A stretch of 64,000 bases of DNA. Source: Ignavibacteria bacterium (GTDB taxonomy: Bacteria; Bacteroidota; Ignavibacteria; Tepidaquicellales; Tepidaquicellaceae). The stretch spans positions 62,001 to 126,000 of the forward strand of contig JADJWZ010000004.1 in the NCBI GenBank assembly GCA_016716125.1. The letters run 5' to 3'. The notes beneath the pieces are model-generated. The model was not told where the DNA came from and did no database searches. It saw only the letters and a list, made by a program, of their open reading frames with translations. Positions 43,381 to 55,514 of this stretch are shown here, piece by piece; positions within the stretch are counted from its first letter, which is position 1, and each line of letters starts with the position of its first letter. The translations under genes were made by a program, and so were the position numbers.

Positions 43381-45871
43381 ATGATAAAAATATTATTTGC
43401 AGTTTTTTTTATATCCGTTTCTTTAGATTCAAAAGCTCAGGATCTTTTCATCCCCGGAAATCCTTATGACAATGCTCCGGAAACAACCAGGGACAGAAAT
43501 TCTTTTAACAGAGAAAGATGGTTTTATGAGCAGAGAATGTATCCGGATAATAAATTACCTGACAATGCATATTCAAACTCACTGAAGCAGAGAGATCTGC
43601 TGAGACAATCGCAAGGATATTTATTTGATGGAAAGAAATACGTGGGTAAACATCGGTCCTACTTCAGGTACCTATTTCACATACGGAAATATTTCATCAC
43701 GAATTACAACAGTAAAATATGATCCGGTAAATCCGTCAACGATATATCTCGGAGCTGCATTCGGCGGTGTATGGAAATCCACTGACGGCGGTACTACATG
43801 GATTCCCAAGATGAATGATGAAGTATCGTTGTCTTCCGGCTCTATTGCAGTCGATCCTAATAATCCGAATATTATTTATTACGGCACAGGCGAAGCGACA
43901 TACAGCGGAGCATCTTATTACGGAAGGGGTTTGCTTAAATCTACTAACGGAGGAGACTCATGGGTAAATTATCCGATAGGCAGTGTGTCATTTACTTACG
44001 TCTCAAGAATTGTTATAAGACCCGGTGCAGGTAACGAACTGCTTGCAGCTCTTGGTACCAGAAGCAGTCTCGGAGTAACCGGAGGATTGTTCAGAAGCAC
44101 AGACGGAGGCGTAACATGGAATGTGTTGGTTTCAGGAAGATGCGATGATGTGGTTTTCTCTCCGGACGGAAGCAGAGCTTATGCAATAGGTAGCGGTACC
44201 GGTTACAGAGTATCCACTGACGGCGGTGTTACATTTAATTTAAATTCAACTGTGACTGCGACAACACGAAACCATATTGCCGTAAGCAAATCATCCCCTA
44301 ACATACTTTTTGCTGCGACTCATTCAGGAAGTACGATATCAGTTTTTAAATCTACTGACAGCGGAAACAATTTTTCACCTGCAGCTTCAGGCACTAACTT
44401 TTCCGGCAGTCAGGCATGGTACGATTTTTATATGCATATAAATCCGTTTGATCCGAATTACGCATATGTAGGATCCATTGACATCTGGAGAACGACCAAT
44501 GGCGGAACGAGTTTTCAGAATATTACAAATGGTTATGCCGGAGGAAATGTACACGTAGACCAGCAGAATCTTGAATTTCATCCGACAAATTCAAATGAGT
44601 TACTTAGTGTAAATGACGGCGGCATCTGGAAATCGAGTGACCGCGGTACTTCATGGACTAATCTTAATACAACTCTGACTCTGACGCAGTTTTACAGAAT
44701 TGCTTCTGATCCTTCAAATGCCGCGCACATTATGGGAGGAACGCAGGATAACGGAACTCAAAGGACTCTTGGCACTCAAAACTGGGTCGGAGCTTTCGGC
44801 GGTGACGGAGGGGAAGTTTGTTTTCATCTGACTAATTCTCAATATATATTAGGTGAAACACAAAACAACGGCGTAAGGCGATCACAGGACGGCGGAGAAA
44901 ACTGGTCAACAGCGACAAGCGGACTTACCGGTTCAGGATCATGGGTTGCTCCGTTAATATCTCATCCGGATTCTTCAGGAATATTTTATACAGCAAGGCA
45001 GTCAGTTTTTAAAACCACTAACTGGGGATCAAGCTGGTTTTCAATTTCCACAGGTACTTCCGGAACAATAAGAGAAATGGGACTTTGCAGATCATCGCCA
45101 GATGTTATGTTTGCAACTTCAGGAAGTCAGGTTTATAAATCTACAAACAGAGGTTACACATATTCTAACGTTACAAACGGATTACCAAATAAAACCATAA
45201 CCGGAATTTATTTACATCCCGATTCATCAAATGTAATATTAGTTTCCATGTCCGGATTTGGCGGAGGAAATATTTTTAAATCTACAAACGGCGGCGCTTC
45301 ATGGACGAACATCAGCAGCAATCTTCCGGACTCACCGGCAAATGATCTGTTAATTTATTATCCAGGAAGCCCAACGAGCATTTATTTAATCGCTAACGAC
45401 GTGGGAGTTTTTATTTCGAATAATTACGGCAGCACCTGGACGGAACTTGCCGCAGGACTTCCGAATACAGTTGCAATGCATCTTGATTATAATCAAGGGG
45501 CAAACAAAATTCGCATAGGTACTCACGGAAGAGGTGTTTTTGAAATTACAGGATTAACCGGTATAGCAAGCGTTGGATCAGAAATTCCTTCAGATTTTTC
45601 ATTAGAGCAAAATTATCCTAACCCTTTTAACCCTTCTACTACTATTAAATATAATATTCCTGTTAAAGGAAATGTCACTTTAAAATTATATAATACATTA
45701 GGAAGGGAAGTGGAATCTATAGTCAGTCAGATTCAGAATGCCGGCGCTTATTCGGTTACTTTAAACGCAGGTTCATTAACAAGCGGAGTTTACTATTATA
45801 AACTAAATGTAGATCCTGAAAACTCTGCAGCGAATTATTCAGATACTAAAAAATTAATTCTTCTGAAATAG
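43381..45871 (+). CDS. T9SS-secreted sortilin/VPS10-like beta-propeller protein, frameshifted near residue 80
   Basis: The ATG at 43381 opens a signal peptide ('IKILFAVFFISVSLDSKAQ') and a short linker ending 'LLRQSQGYLFDG'. The frame is then lost near 43619-43626; removing one T joins it to 'ERNTWVNIGPTSGTYFTYG', the usual start of such proteins. The long second frame (to 45871) has many BNR/VPS10-like blades: 'IYLGAAFGGVWKSTDGGTTW', 'GLLKSTNGGDSWVNY', 'GGIWKSSDRGTSWTNL', 'IFKSTNGGASWTNI'. It ends with a T9SS sorting domain ('FSLEQNYPNPFNPSTTI' to 'KKLILLK'). It is about 830 residues in all. Some relatives are glycoside hydrolases (GH74-like), but no catalytic pair was identified. Confidence 0.8.
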
Positions 45872-45891
45872 TAAATTTTTTAATTTAAAAC

Positions 45892-45928
45892 GCGGAACAT
45901 ATAAAAAAATATTTTTAATATGTTCCGC
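45892..45928 (+). terminator. Hairpin terminator after the VPS10-like gene
   Basis: GCGGAACATAT and ATATGTTCCGC form an 11-bp stem around an A/T loop. The following ATTTATTTT is a weak U-tract. Confidence 0.6.
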
Positions 45929-46053
45929 ATTTATTTTGCTTATTAAACAGTATTCGTATTTAAACCTGTCCCGCTGAAAATCAAATAAACTAAATTTACT
46001 ATTCTTTCACTTCAATATTTATTTTACTTCAGATTCCAGCTCCTTAAGTTTTT

Positions 46054-47517
46054 TCAAAACCAGTCTTTCTCAACCAGAAAATAAAATTTATCCAGTTCTT
46101 TCTTCAGACTTTTAATATCATAAACTGAATATTTACCGGGAGACATTTTTGTTTTGTATAATCTCAGATAAATATTATACTTCAATACCGCAATTCTCTT
46201 TTTGTCTTCTGAAATATTTTTATCTTTATTTATAAAATGTATATAAGCGTCAAGCATTGAAAGTCCCTCTTCATAATACTGCAGATCATAATAAGCTCTG
46301 ATATATATATTCTTAATTAACGTCTTCATGGAATAATTTACCGGTTTTATTACTGATAAAAGTTCGAGCGTTTTATCTGTATTTCCATATTCGAGATTCA
46401 GAAGAGCTTTTGTAAATCCTGTTTCAAACCCTGCTACATCTTCGCTTAGCTGATCCTTGTATTTTTCTATAAACTCCTCGGCATATTTATAATCTTTACA
46501 GTAAATGCTCAGGAGAACAATTTCGGAGAAAATTTCCCCTATATACCATTTTACAGAACTATCGGAAAAATTAATTGTCTCAACAAGTAATTTATCAATA
46601 GTATAAAGTTCGTCTGTAAAAACCGGCTTCATCTTTCTCATTCTTGTAATGCAGTAACTTCTCAGACTTTTCAGTATGTCATATGCATCCAGATAAGAGA
46701 AATGTTTTATATTCTTAATAAAAGATTTTTTCAGATCATAATAATATTTTTCACTGTGTTCTTGAGAATCATTTAATGTAAGGAGTATTAATCCGGAATA
46801 AAGGGAAAGAAAAAAATATTCTTCGGATTCATCAGGATCGATCGTTTTTATAAATGACTCCAGATCAAGTTCTTTTACAAAATTAATAAATACACTGTCA
46901 TCTGAATTACCTTTCAGAGTTTCTGCCGACTGAAGTACGGTATCGGTCGTAATATAAAGCGTATGAAAAATGCTGCAGAGTTCAAACGTGGATTTTTTTA
47001 GAAACCCTTTCCATATGAGTTCATTATATCTGTGTTTATTGAGATGAAATCTGTATTTAAGAATCTCCAGCTTATTCGCCTGTATAAAATACTCGCTGTT
47101 TTCTAACACATGTTCTTTAAATAGTTTTTCAAATTTCTTACTTCTGATATTAAATAAATTATCAAGACCTCTGTTACGCAGCTCTTCTAAAAGCTCAATT
47201 GAATTCCCGTCTTTCCTTAAAATGTCTTTGGTTATCCTGTCATGTACCAGAAATTTCTCACATAGTGAGATCAGTTCTGACATCAGATTTTTCATAGCGC
47301 TGTAGCTGTATTTACCCTTACCGTATACTTTTTCATATAAAGATATTTCAGTCAGTTCATCAGAAGTAAAGCCGGGATAATGAACGCTTAATTCTTTTAC
47401 AAGACGTGTAATACTTTTTATATTATTGAAATAAGGAGATGCGGTAAAATCAATAAATCTTTTAAACTCTTCAGGCGAGAATGTCTTAATGATGTCAAGG
47501 GCTTTGCTTTTTAACAC
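46054..47517 (-). CDS. Conserved hypothetical helical protein
   Basis: 487 residues, almost entirely predicted helical and charged, with no signal peptide or membrane segment, so cytoplasmic. The N-terminus 'LDIIKTFSPEEFKRFIDFTASPYFNN' follows a pattern (F..FL.SPYFN) that I associate with a family of uncharacterised proteins in Bacteroidota and Ignavibacteria. The C-terminal half, with helix pairs such as 'KDYKYAEEFIEKYKDQL' and 'YDLQYYEEGLSMLDAYIHFI', suggests TPR-like repeats. Function is unknown. Confidence 0.7.
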   Translation of the reverse strand: MLKSKALDIIKTFSPEEFKRFIDFTASPYFNNIKSITRLVKELSVHYPGFTSDELTEISLYEKVYGKGKYSYSAMKNLMSELISLCEKFLVHDRITKDILRKDGNSIELLEELRNRGLDNLFNIRSKKFEKLFKEHVLENSEYFIQANKLEILKYRFHLNKHRYNELIWKGFLKKSTFELCSIFHTLYITTDTVLQSAETLKGNSDDSVFINFVKELDLESFIKTIDPDESEEYFFLSLYSGLILLTLNDSQEHSEKYYYDLKKSFIKNIKHFSYLDAYDILKSLRSYCITRMRKMKPVFTDELYTIDKLLVETINFSDSSVKWYIGEIFSEIVLLSIYCKDYKYAEEFIEKYKDQLSEDVAGFETGFTKALLNLEYGNTDKTLELLSVIKPVNYSMKTLIKNIYIRAYYDLQYYEEGLSMLDAYIHFINKDKNISEDKKRIAVLKYNIYLRLYKTKMSPGKYSVYDIKSLKKELDKFYFLVEKDWF

Positions 47518-47608
47518 TTTTTATTAAATATTATTAGGAAATTAAATTTTAATAATCTGATCTATTAATTAATATCGAAGATTTTTGATGACTAAGTAAA
47601 TTGAACAA

Positions 47609-49943
47609 TTAATTTGCTTTTGAATTGATGAATATTTTGAATAAACACATGACAACATTAATCCCGATAGAAGGCAGGATACCAATACTTTCATTTTCTT
47701 CAATCATCTTAGTATATTTATTCCATTCCACCGATGTGATATTTTTTTTATTCAGAATGTTTTGTATGTCAATGTAAGTTACAAGAGTCCATTTAGCAAA
47801 GTTCCAGATTTTATCCAGTCTGACATCCAGTCTTGTGTAATCAGGAAGTCTTGCAGTATTATATTCTGAAACTAACATCGTTCCGTCCGCCGGATTTATA
47901 GGAGTGTAAGGTCTTCCGCCGGCAAATCTGAATTTAGAACCCGCCTGCCATCCGTCCCCGAATTTATATCCGCCTGTAATTGTAAATAAATATCTATTGT
48001 CAAAATTACTTGTTCTTTCAATTCCGTCTAAAGCTTTATACTTAGATTCATAAACAGACAAATTCAGAGTGCCGTAAAAATTTTCTGTTAAAGCTTTTTG
48101 TATAAAGAGTTCTATTCCTCTTGAATATCCTGTACCCGCCGATATCAGAGGTTCAAGTCCGAAGTCTTCCTGCTGTTCAAAATCCCCGCCGCTGTTTGCA
48201 AGTATTACATAAGGCCGGAGAGAGCTTACCGGATAATCCGAATATTTTTTGTAATAAGCTTCAAGTGAAATTCTGAAATCAGAAGAAAGGAGATACTCGG
48301 CGCCTGCTATGTAATGATCTGCTCTGATATCATTCAGATTTTTATTCACAGGATTAGCTATCAGCCAGACATATGACGGCGACTGATAAAAAATGCCGTA
48401 AGCAAAACTCAAATTAAATTTTCTTGTGAAAGAATATACAGCAGAAGCTCTTGGTGAAATGTAATTTTTATTATTTATGAAAGCAAAATAGTCATATCTT
48501 AACCCGGCATTGATCTTAAGTTTTCCAAAAAAAGTATGTGTCAGTTGTGCGAATGCAAAAGCTTTACCCGTACTGTTATCGTCATTTATAGAGAGTGCCG
48601 GCAGTACATATCGTTCACCTGAAACAGGATCAATATAGTAAGTTGTATCGGAATCACGCAGGATGTCATTTTCAAAATTTACAAATCTCCATGCAGCGCC
48701 AAATTCAAGCTGCGTACCTCTATCGGGTGAAAGGAAGTATTCCGCTTTCAGAGTGGTTTCGCTTTCTTTTGGAATTATTCCTGAAAACATCATTGAACAA
48801 TGAATCCCTGCCAAGGTATTTAAAATTGTTATATGTCCTTCCGAGATTGAATAATGCAAAGGATTTTTTTGAAATAAGCGATTTGAGTTCAAATGTATTC
48901 ACATATCCTTTCTGATCATTATCGAGAATGGTTTCATTATCCTGAATATTCTCTTCGGTATCATTATTAAATTTTACATTATCAAGATTTCCGTAAGCAT
49001 TAACAGTCAGAGAATTTTTATCATTAAAGTCATAAACCGCTTTAAGCTGAGCAGATGAATAGGCGGGCACGAATCCGAAACCGGATGCATTAAAGATCAG
49101 ATCGAGATAACTTCTTCTTGCTGAAAAAATCCATGAGCCCTTTTTTTCTGATCCGATCGGTCCTTCAAAGACAGCGCCGAAACCGGTTGCGCTGAGATTT
49201 ATATCACTAAGAAATTTTTCACGGCTGCCTTCACGGAGTTTTAGTTCAAGTATTGATGATAATTTATCTCCGTATTTTGCAGAAAATCCGCCTGTTACAA
49301 AATTTATTTCTCTCAGCAGTTCAAGGTTAATAATACTTATTGGACCGCCGGTCGAACCCTGAGAGCCGAAGTGATTTATATTGGGTACTACAGAATTATC
49401 AACGAGAAAAAGATTTTCACTCGGCGAACCGCCTCTGACTATGAGATCATTTCTTCCGTCATTTACAAACGATACGCCGGGTAGTGTCTGGACAACTCTT
49501 CCGATATCTTCAAATCCGCCGGGAGCTCTGCGGATCTCTTCATAATTTAGATTTTTAAATGAATTCGAAATATCATTCGGGTTTCTGAATCTTTCTTCCG
49601 TAATTTCAATTAACTCCGTTGAAACAATTTCCAGCTCTGCAAACACATCAGCAGGAGCTCCGCTGTTTACAACGATATTATCTATGAAGAGCGGATTAAA
49701 TCCTACCAGACTTAACCTAATTGTATATTCCCCGACAGGAATTTCATCTATTTTAAAAAAACCTTTTTCATCTGAAACTGAGCCGCTTATAACAATTTTA
49801 TTTTTTAAAACTGAGACAGATACATCCTGAAGCGGCTGTTGATTTGAACGGTCAATGACTCTGCCGCTAACTTCGCCGGTAGTCTGGGAAAAACAAATTC
49901 CTGAAATAAAAAATAGTGAAGAAACGATAAATATTTTTAACAT
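47609..49943 (-). CDS. TonB-dependent outer-membrane receptor, 1-nt frameshift in the barrel
   Basis: The N-terminal frame (49943 to 48720) has a signal peptide 'FIVSSLFFISGICFSQ', a carboxypeptidase-regulatory-like domain ('GEVSGRVIDRSNQQPLQDVSVSV') and a plug with 'RVVQTLPGVSFVNDGRNDLIVRGG' split over two motifs. The frame breaks at an A4 run (minus strand; 48767-48770). Removing one A joins 'NNSKESETTLKAEYFLSPD', and the second frame continues as barrel strands to 47609. It is about 777 residues, normal for these receptors. It probably imports a siderophore, vitamin or glycan through TonB energy; the substrate is unknown. The stretch 49944-50247 upstream contains no gene. Confidence 0.85.
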
Positions 49944-50128
49944 ACGGTTTTTAATATTGTAAATAATCTAAGTAAATCTGAATATATCCCGAATGAGTTC
50001 CTCAGCAATTATTATCGGAGCATTAGCTGAAAGGTTTATAAAAATCAGAATAGAAATAATTTTTTGTGTCTTTTACAATGTTTGGGAGCGGGATAGGAAC
50101 CTTGGATTAAGATCGCTGTTTGGGGAAT

Positions 50129-50144
50129 AACGGTTTAAACCGTT
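50129..50144. other. Perfect 16-nt palindrome
   Basis: AACGGTTTAAACCGTT lies in the 304-bp gap between metH and the TonB receptor gene. It may be an operator or part of a terminator, but no U-tract is seen. Confidence 0.3.
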
Positions 50145-50247
50145 TCCCACCTGAAATATCAATAACCTATACTCTAACAATTGAACTTTCTAATATCCCC
50201 ATCCTTTCCGGTTAAATATCTATCTATACCTTTTTTAAAAATTTCGT

Positions 50248-53200
50248 TTACTTATAACTTAATATCGGTGACAGCCATCTCTCCGTCTCTTCCATCGTCA
50301 TCCCTTTTCTCTTCGCATAATCTTCCGCCTGATCCTTATTTATTTTTCCAAGTCCAAAGTATTTTGATTCAGGATGCGCAAAGTACATTCCGCTTACGGA
50401 AGATGCAGGATACATGGCAAGACTTTCCGTAAGTTTAATCCCTGTATTCTTCTCCGCTTCCAGCAGTTCAAACAATAACCATTTCTCAGTGTGATCCGGA
50501 CATGCGGGGTAACCCGGCGCAGGTCTTATGCCTCTGTATTTTTCCAGTATAAGTTCTTCGTAATTTAAATTCTCACTCTTGTCATATCCCCAGAATTCCG
50601 TTCTTACTTTTTTATGCAGCAGCTCCGCAAAAGCTTCTGCAAGTCTGTCCGATAACGCCTGCATCATTATTTTATTGTAATCATCCTGATCATTCTGATA
50701 TTTTTCTATCCACTTCTCAATTCCGATTCCGGTCGTTACTGCAAAACCACCTATGTAATCTGTAAGTCCGGTTTCTTTAGGAGCAATGAAATCTGACAGC
50801 GCAAAATTCGGCAGCCCTTCGCTCTTCTCATTCTGCTGCCTTAATGTATGAAGTACTTTAATGACCTCGCTTCTGCTTTCATCTGAATATATTTCTATAT
50901 CGTCTCCGACGGAATTTGCAGGCCATATTCCGAACACAGCTTTTGCCTTTAATCTTTTTTATCTAAAAATAAATTTGCGGCATGTTCACCGACTATCTTG
51001 TCCTGAAGTATATCCGGATATTTTCCCGCAAGCTCCCATGTCCTGAAAAACGGCGTCCAGTCTATGTATTTCGAGATCTCCTCCAATGAATAATCTTCAA
51101 ATACTTTCACTCCCGTCATATTTGGTTTTGCTATTTCCTCTTTGCGGAATTCAATCTTAAATTTATTTTGCTTTGCACTGTTATAACTCAGATAAGATTT
51201 CTGCACCTTATTTTTTAAATGATGCTCGCGAAGTTTGGAATATTCTTCCTTTATATCCTTCTCGAATTTATCCTTATTCTCATTCAGTAAATTTCCAACT
51301 ACCGGAACTGACCTTGAAGCGTCAAGCACATGAATAGTCTGTCCCCTTTTATAATTCTGTTCTATCTTTACCGCCGTATGAACTTTGGAAGTTGTTGCTC
51401 CTCCGATAAGCAGCGGTATATCAAATCCTTCACGCTCCATCTCTTTGGCAACGTGCACCATTTCATCAAGAGAAGGAGTTATAAGTCCGCTGAGTCCGAT
51501 CACATCAGCTTTCTCTTTTCTTGCGGCTTCAAGTATTTTCTCGCAAGGCACCATCACACCAAGATCCACTACATCGTAATTATTGCATCCAAGCACTACG
51601 CCTACAATATTTTTTCCGATGTCATGCACATCCCCTTTTACAGTTGCCATCAGAATTTTTCCCTTGGGTTTTGAATCAACGGTTTTTTCAGCTTCAATAA
51701 ACGGCAATAAATATCCTACAGCTTTTTTCATTACTCTCGCGCTTTTTACAACCTGCGGAAGAAACATTTTCCCCTCCCCAAAAAGATCTCCGACTACATT
51801 CATTCCGTCCATCAGCGGTCCTTCGATGACCTGTATCGGTTTATCAAACATCTTTCTCGCTTCCTCTGTATCTGCTTCGATGTAATCCACTATGCCTTTT
51901 ACAAGAGAATGAGTCAGCCGTTCTCTCACATCCATCTTTCTCCATGTCTCATCCTTGACCTGAACTTTCCCCTTATGCTTTATATTTTCCGCAAACTCAA
52001 CAAGTCTTTCCGTTGCGTCAGCTCTTCTGTTTAACAATACATCTTCCACTCTTTCCAAAAGATCCTTCGGAATTTCTTCATACAGTTCTATCATTCCGGG
52101 ATTCACAATTCCCATATCCATTCCGGCTTTTATAGCATGATACAGAAACGCCGAATGCATCGCTTCTCTTACTACATTATTTCCTCTGAATGAAAATGAA
52201 ATATTACTGACACCGCCGCTCACCTGAGCACCGGGAAGATTTTCCTTGATCCATTTTGCAGCGTTCATATAATCTACTGCATAATTATTATGCTCCTCTA
52301 TTCCCGTTGCAACAGTAAGTATATTCGGATCGAAAATTATATCCTCAGGTTTAAAGCCAATTTTTTCTGTAAGAATATCATACGCTCTTTTACAGATCTC
52401 AATCTTTCTTTCAAATGTATCCGCCTGACCTTTTTCGTCAAATGCCATTACAATCACTGCAGCTCCGTACATCCTGACTTTTTTCGCCGTCTCTGTAAAT
52501 TTCTCTTCGCCTTCCTTTAATGAAATGGAGTTGACAATTGCTTTTCCCTGAACGCATTTTAATCCCGCTTCTATGACAGACCATTTTGATGAATCAATCA
52601 TGATCGGCAGCTTTGCAATGTCAGGCTCTGATGAGATCAGGTTTAAAAATTTTGTCATCACTTCTTCCGAGTCAAGCATTCCCTCATCCATGTTAACGTC
52701 AATGACCTGCGCTCCGCCTTCCACCTGATGTCTGGCTATTGACAGCGCTTCCTCATAATTTCCTTCAATGATCAGCTTCTTGAATTTTGCCGAACCTGTA
52801 ACATTTGTCCGCTCACCTACATTCACAAAATTACTTCCTTTATAAACTTCGAGCGGCTCCAGTCCGCTGAATCTCGGAATGTCAGATATCACCGGAGGTA
52901 CTCTCGGCTTGAATTTTTTTGTAACATCATAAATGGCTTTGATATGTTCAGGAGTTGTACCGCAGCATCCGCCTACAATATTCAGAAGATCTTCTCTTAG
53001 AAATTCTTCTATCTGATTTGCAGTTGATTCCGGTGTCTCGTCATATTCACCAAACTCATTCGGCAGTCCGGCATTCGGATGCGCGCTTATCAGCAGATCG
53101 GATTTCTCGGCAATGGTGGAAATATGCGGACGCAGCTGCTTTGCGCCGAGCGCACAGTTAAATCCAATGCTAAGCAGCTCAAGATGATTTACGGAATATA

Positions 53201-53882
53201 AAAAGGCTTCCACCGTCTGTCCTGACAATGTCCTTCCGCTTGCATCGGTTATTGTTCCTGATACCATAACAGGAACCTTCTTTCCTGTATCTGAAAATAA
53301 CTTTTCAATCGCAAACAACGCCGCCTTTGCATTCAGAGTATCAAATATTGTTTCAACTAATAATATATCCGCGCCGCCGTCCATAAGTCCTTTCGCCTGC
53401 TCATAGTAAGATTCCATAAGCTGATCAAATGTTACCGCCCTGAATCCGGGATCATTAACGTCAGGCGACAGAGAGGCGGTTCTGTTTGTCGGTCCCATTG
53501 AACCTGCTACAAACCTCGGTTTGTCAGGTTCCCTTTTTGTAAATTCAGCAGCCACTTCCTTTGCAAGTTTAGCTGATTCATAGTTAAGCTCATACACAAT
53601 ATGTTCAAGTTTATAATCCGCCTGAGCTATTGATGTCGAACTGAAAGTATTTGTCTCTGCAATATCAGCGCCCGCTTCAAAATATTCCGAATGAATTTTT
53701 CTAATAATATCAGGTCTCGTAAGAGAAAGCAGATCATTGTTGCCTTTCAGCAGATGTCCATGATCTTTAAATCTTTCTCCTCTGAAGTCTTCCTCTTCCA
53801 GCGTATGTCTCTGTATCATTGTTCCCATTGCTCCGTCGAGGACGAGTATCCTGTTCTTTAAAATTTCCTTAATGTCAGTCAT
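50248..53882 (-). CDS. metH: Cobalamin-dependent methionine synthase, 1-nt frameshift before the activation domain
   Basis: Methylates homocysteine using methyl-tetrahydrofolate and B12. The main frame (53882 to 50949, 977 residues) holds the homocysteine domain with zinc cysteines Cys243, Cys306 and Cys307 ('SIGFNCALG', 'NIVGGCCGTTP'), the pterin domain (350-630) and the B12 domain with 'GDVHDIGKNIV' (lower-ligand His753). It stops early in 'LFLDKKD'. With one more A at an A6 run (50955-50960) it reads on as 'KKRLKAKAVFGIWPANS' into the activation domain (50248-50937) with 'YRGIRPAPGYPACPDH', the SAM-binding motif. The joined length, about 1211 residues, is normal. Expression is under the SAM-I riboswitch at 54017-54133. 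Confidence 0.92.
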
Positions 53883-53942
53883 TCAAATTTTTTTGATTAA
53901 TAAATTCGTAAATCTTGTTGCCCTATAATTATCTGACTAAAT

Positions 53943-53979
53943 AAAAAAAATCTCTTCAGGCAATAGCCGGAAGAGATTT
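53943..53979 (-). terminator. Terminator of the SAM riboswitch expression platform
   Basis: On the minus strand AAATCTCTTC pairs with GAAGAGATTT (10 bp) and is followed by eight Ts, 38 nt after the aptamer and about 60 nt before metH. It would stop transcription when SAM is bound. Confidence 0.85.
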
Positions 53980-54016
53980 CAAAATTTATATTGGTATATA
54001 ATGTTTGCAATCCTCC

Positions 54017-54133
54017 GACTCATCTTGTCTCCGGAAATCCCGGAGTAGGAATTGGCACCTTTCGTTCCCGTGTTCAGGAAGACGGTTGCCAAGGTATCAT
54101 AGGGCCTAATCCCTCCACCTTTCTCCATAAGTC
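54017..54133 (-). promoter_or_regulatory. SAM-I (S-box) riboswitch controlling metH
   Basis: Read on the minus strand, the P1 arms GACTTAT (54133-54127) and ATGAGTC (54023-54017) pair. Between them are the S-box signatures GGTGGAGGGATTAGGCCC, GATACCTTGGCAACC and AAAGGTGCCAATTCC, in the right order and spacing, with the P4 helix CTCCGG/CCGGAG. A strong intrinsic terminator follows. Known biology: SAM binding favours termination, lowering methionine synthesis genes. The gene regulated is metH. Confidence 0.93.
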
Positions 54134-54610
54134 AGATTACTAAGAACAATTTCGTGCTGTCAATATAATTCTTGTATTTTGAAAATACAATTTAGTATTA
54201 TGTATCCGGTTTTGAAAAAAATGAATGTCCGCAAACGGAAAACACTATGACATTTATCTCAAAAAACCGAAAATTTTTGCAGGCCCCATTCTATTCTATA
54301 TTTTATTTGTCTTTATTAACAATTTTAGATCGTTCATTTTCGATGTTTTTTACAGCTTCAGTTAAGTGCTTTTGAATATTAAACTCATTTGTGGCATGCT
54401 TCGTCAACAGCAGTAAACTCGTATTTAGTAACTCGTAATTTACAACCCGTTATTCATAATTCCTGCTTCCTGATTATATAAAAATTTCAGCTGATACACC
54501 TTCCGGTTTTAAAGATCTGCTCAATGCTTTTGCAGTGATCAACTGAATTTCTAAGAATAATATGTATCTCCCCGCCGGATTGTAATGATCAAATACAAAT
54601 TCGGTCTTTG

Positions 54611-54967
54611 TCAAAAGCAGATATGAACTACGCAGACGCAGATATGGACTTTGCAGATGCAAATATGAACTTTGCAGATGCAAATATGATCTTTGCAGAT
54701 GCAAATATGAACTTTGCAGACGCAAATATGAACTTTGCAGATGCAAATATGGACTTTGCAGATGCAAATATGAACTTTGCAGATGCAAATATGGATCCGG
54801 CAGATGCAAATATGAACTTTGCAGATGCAAATATGGATCCGGCAGATGCAAATATGAACTTTGCAGATGCAAATATGGACTTTGCAGATGCAAATATGGA
54901 TCCGGCAGATGCAAATATGGACTTTGCAGTTGCAAATATAGACTTTTCAGATGCAGATAAGGATCAC
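54611..54967. repeat. 21-bp minisatellite, 17 units
   Basis: Seventeen units in exact 21-nt register. The consensus is GCAGATGCAAATATG followed by AACTTT (or GACTTT, or GATCCG). Open frames run through it on both strands because 21 is a multiple of three: on the plus strand a 7-residue unit ADANMNF or ADANMDP, on the minus strand SYLHLQS. Neither frame has a signal peptide or a start signal I trust, so I do not call a gene. The same period is seen at 14637. The stretch 54134-54610 shows no gene. Confidence 0.9.
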
Positions 54968-55064
54968 GCAGTTAAAAATTTTTCGCCGTTGTTGGTCTTA
55001 GTGAGTGCAGCGAGCGTGACCAACAACTCAAATTTACTGTCCTGACTCTGTGAAAGCAAAAAAT

Positions 55065-55514
55065 TTACTTCACCAAAATCATACTCAGCGTCTGAACAAA
55101 ATCACCAGCTTCAATCCTGTAAAAATAAACTCCGCTTGCAAAGTTAGTCCCGTTAAATTTTACCGAATAACTCCCTGCATTCTTGAATTCATTAACTAAA
55201 TTTAAAACCTCTCTTCCGCTAATATCATATACACTCATATTTACTAATTCAGAATTTGCAATACTATATCGAATTGTCGCAGAAGGATTAAAAGGATTGG
55301 GATAATTTTGTTTTAAATCAAATTCAGCCGGTATATAGTAAACGGCGTTCGGATTAAAGTTGTCTTCAAAAATTACAGCCATCCTTCCGGTTTCAGAATT
55401 ATCACCTTCAGTATCATATTCATCTTCATAAATAGGATTTATAAAATAATTCGCATCATCAATACTTTTAATTTTACACAGAAAAAAATTAGATTGCGTG
55501 TAAGCGGAAAACAT
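55065..55514 (-). pseudogene. Probable truncated T9SS cargo gene (sorting domain only)
   Basis: 149 residues. The last 85 are a complete T9SS sorting domain ('FDLKQNYPNPFNPSATI' to 'TLSMILVK'). The first 60 residues are unlike any domain I recognise and there is no signal peptide, so the protein could not enter the Sec pathway that T9SS needs. An in-frame stop lies shortly upstream of the ATG. The best reading is the 3' remainder of a larger deleted gene. A real small protein is less likely. Confidence 0.55.

Noticed and set aside
43625..45871. A stand-alone protein starting at 43625
   Set aside because: It would lack a signal peptide although it has a T9SS sorting domain. The preceding frame supplies the signal.
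54611..54967. CRISPR array
   Set aside because: The 21-nt units are contiguous without unique spacers.
54474..55045. Overlapping ORFs on both strands through the 21-bp array as genes
   Set aside because: Both strands are open because of the 3n repeat period. Neither flank resembles a known protein.
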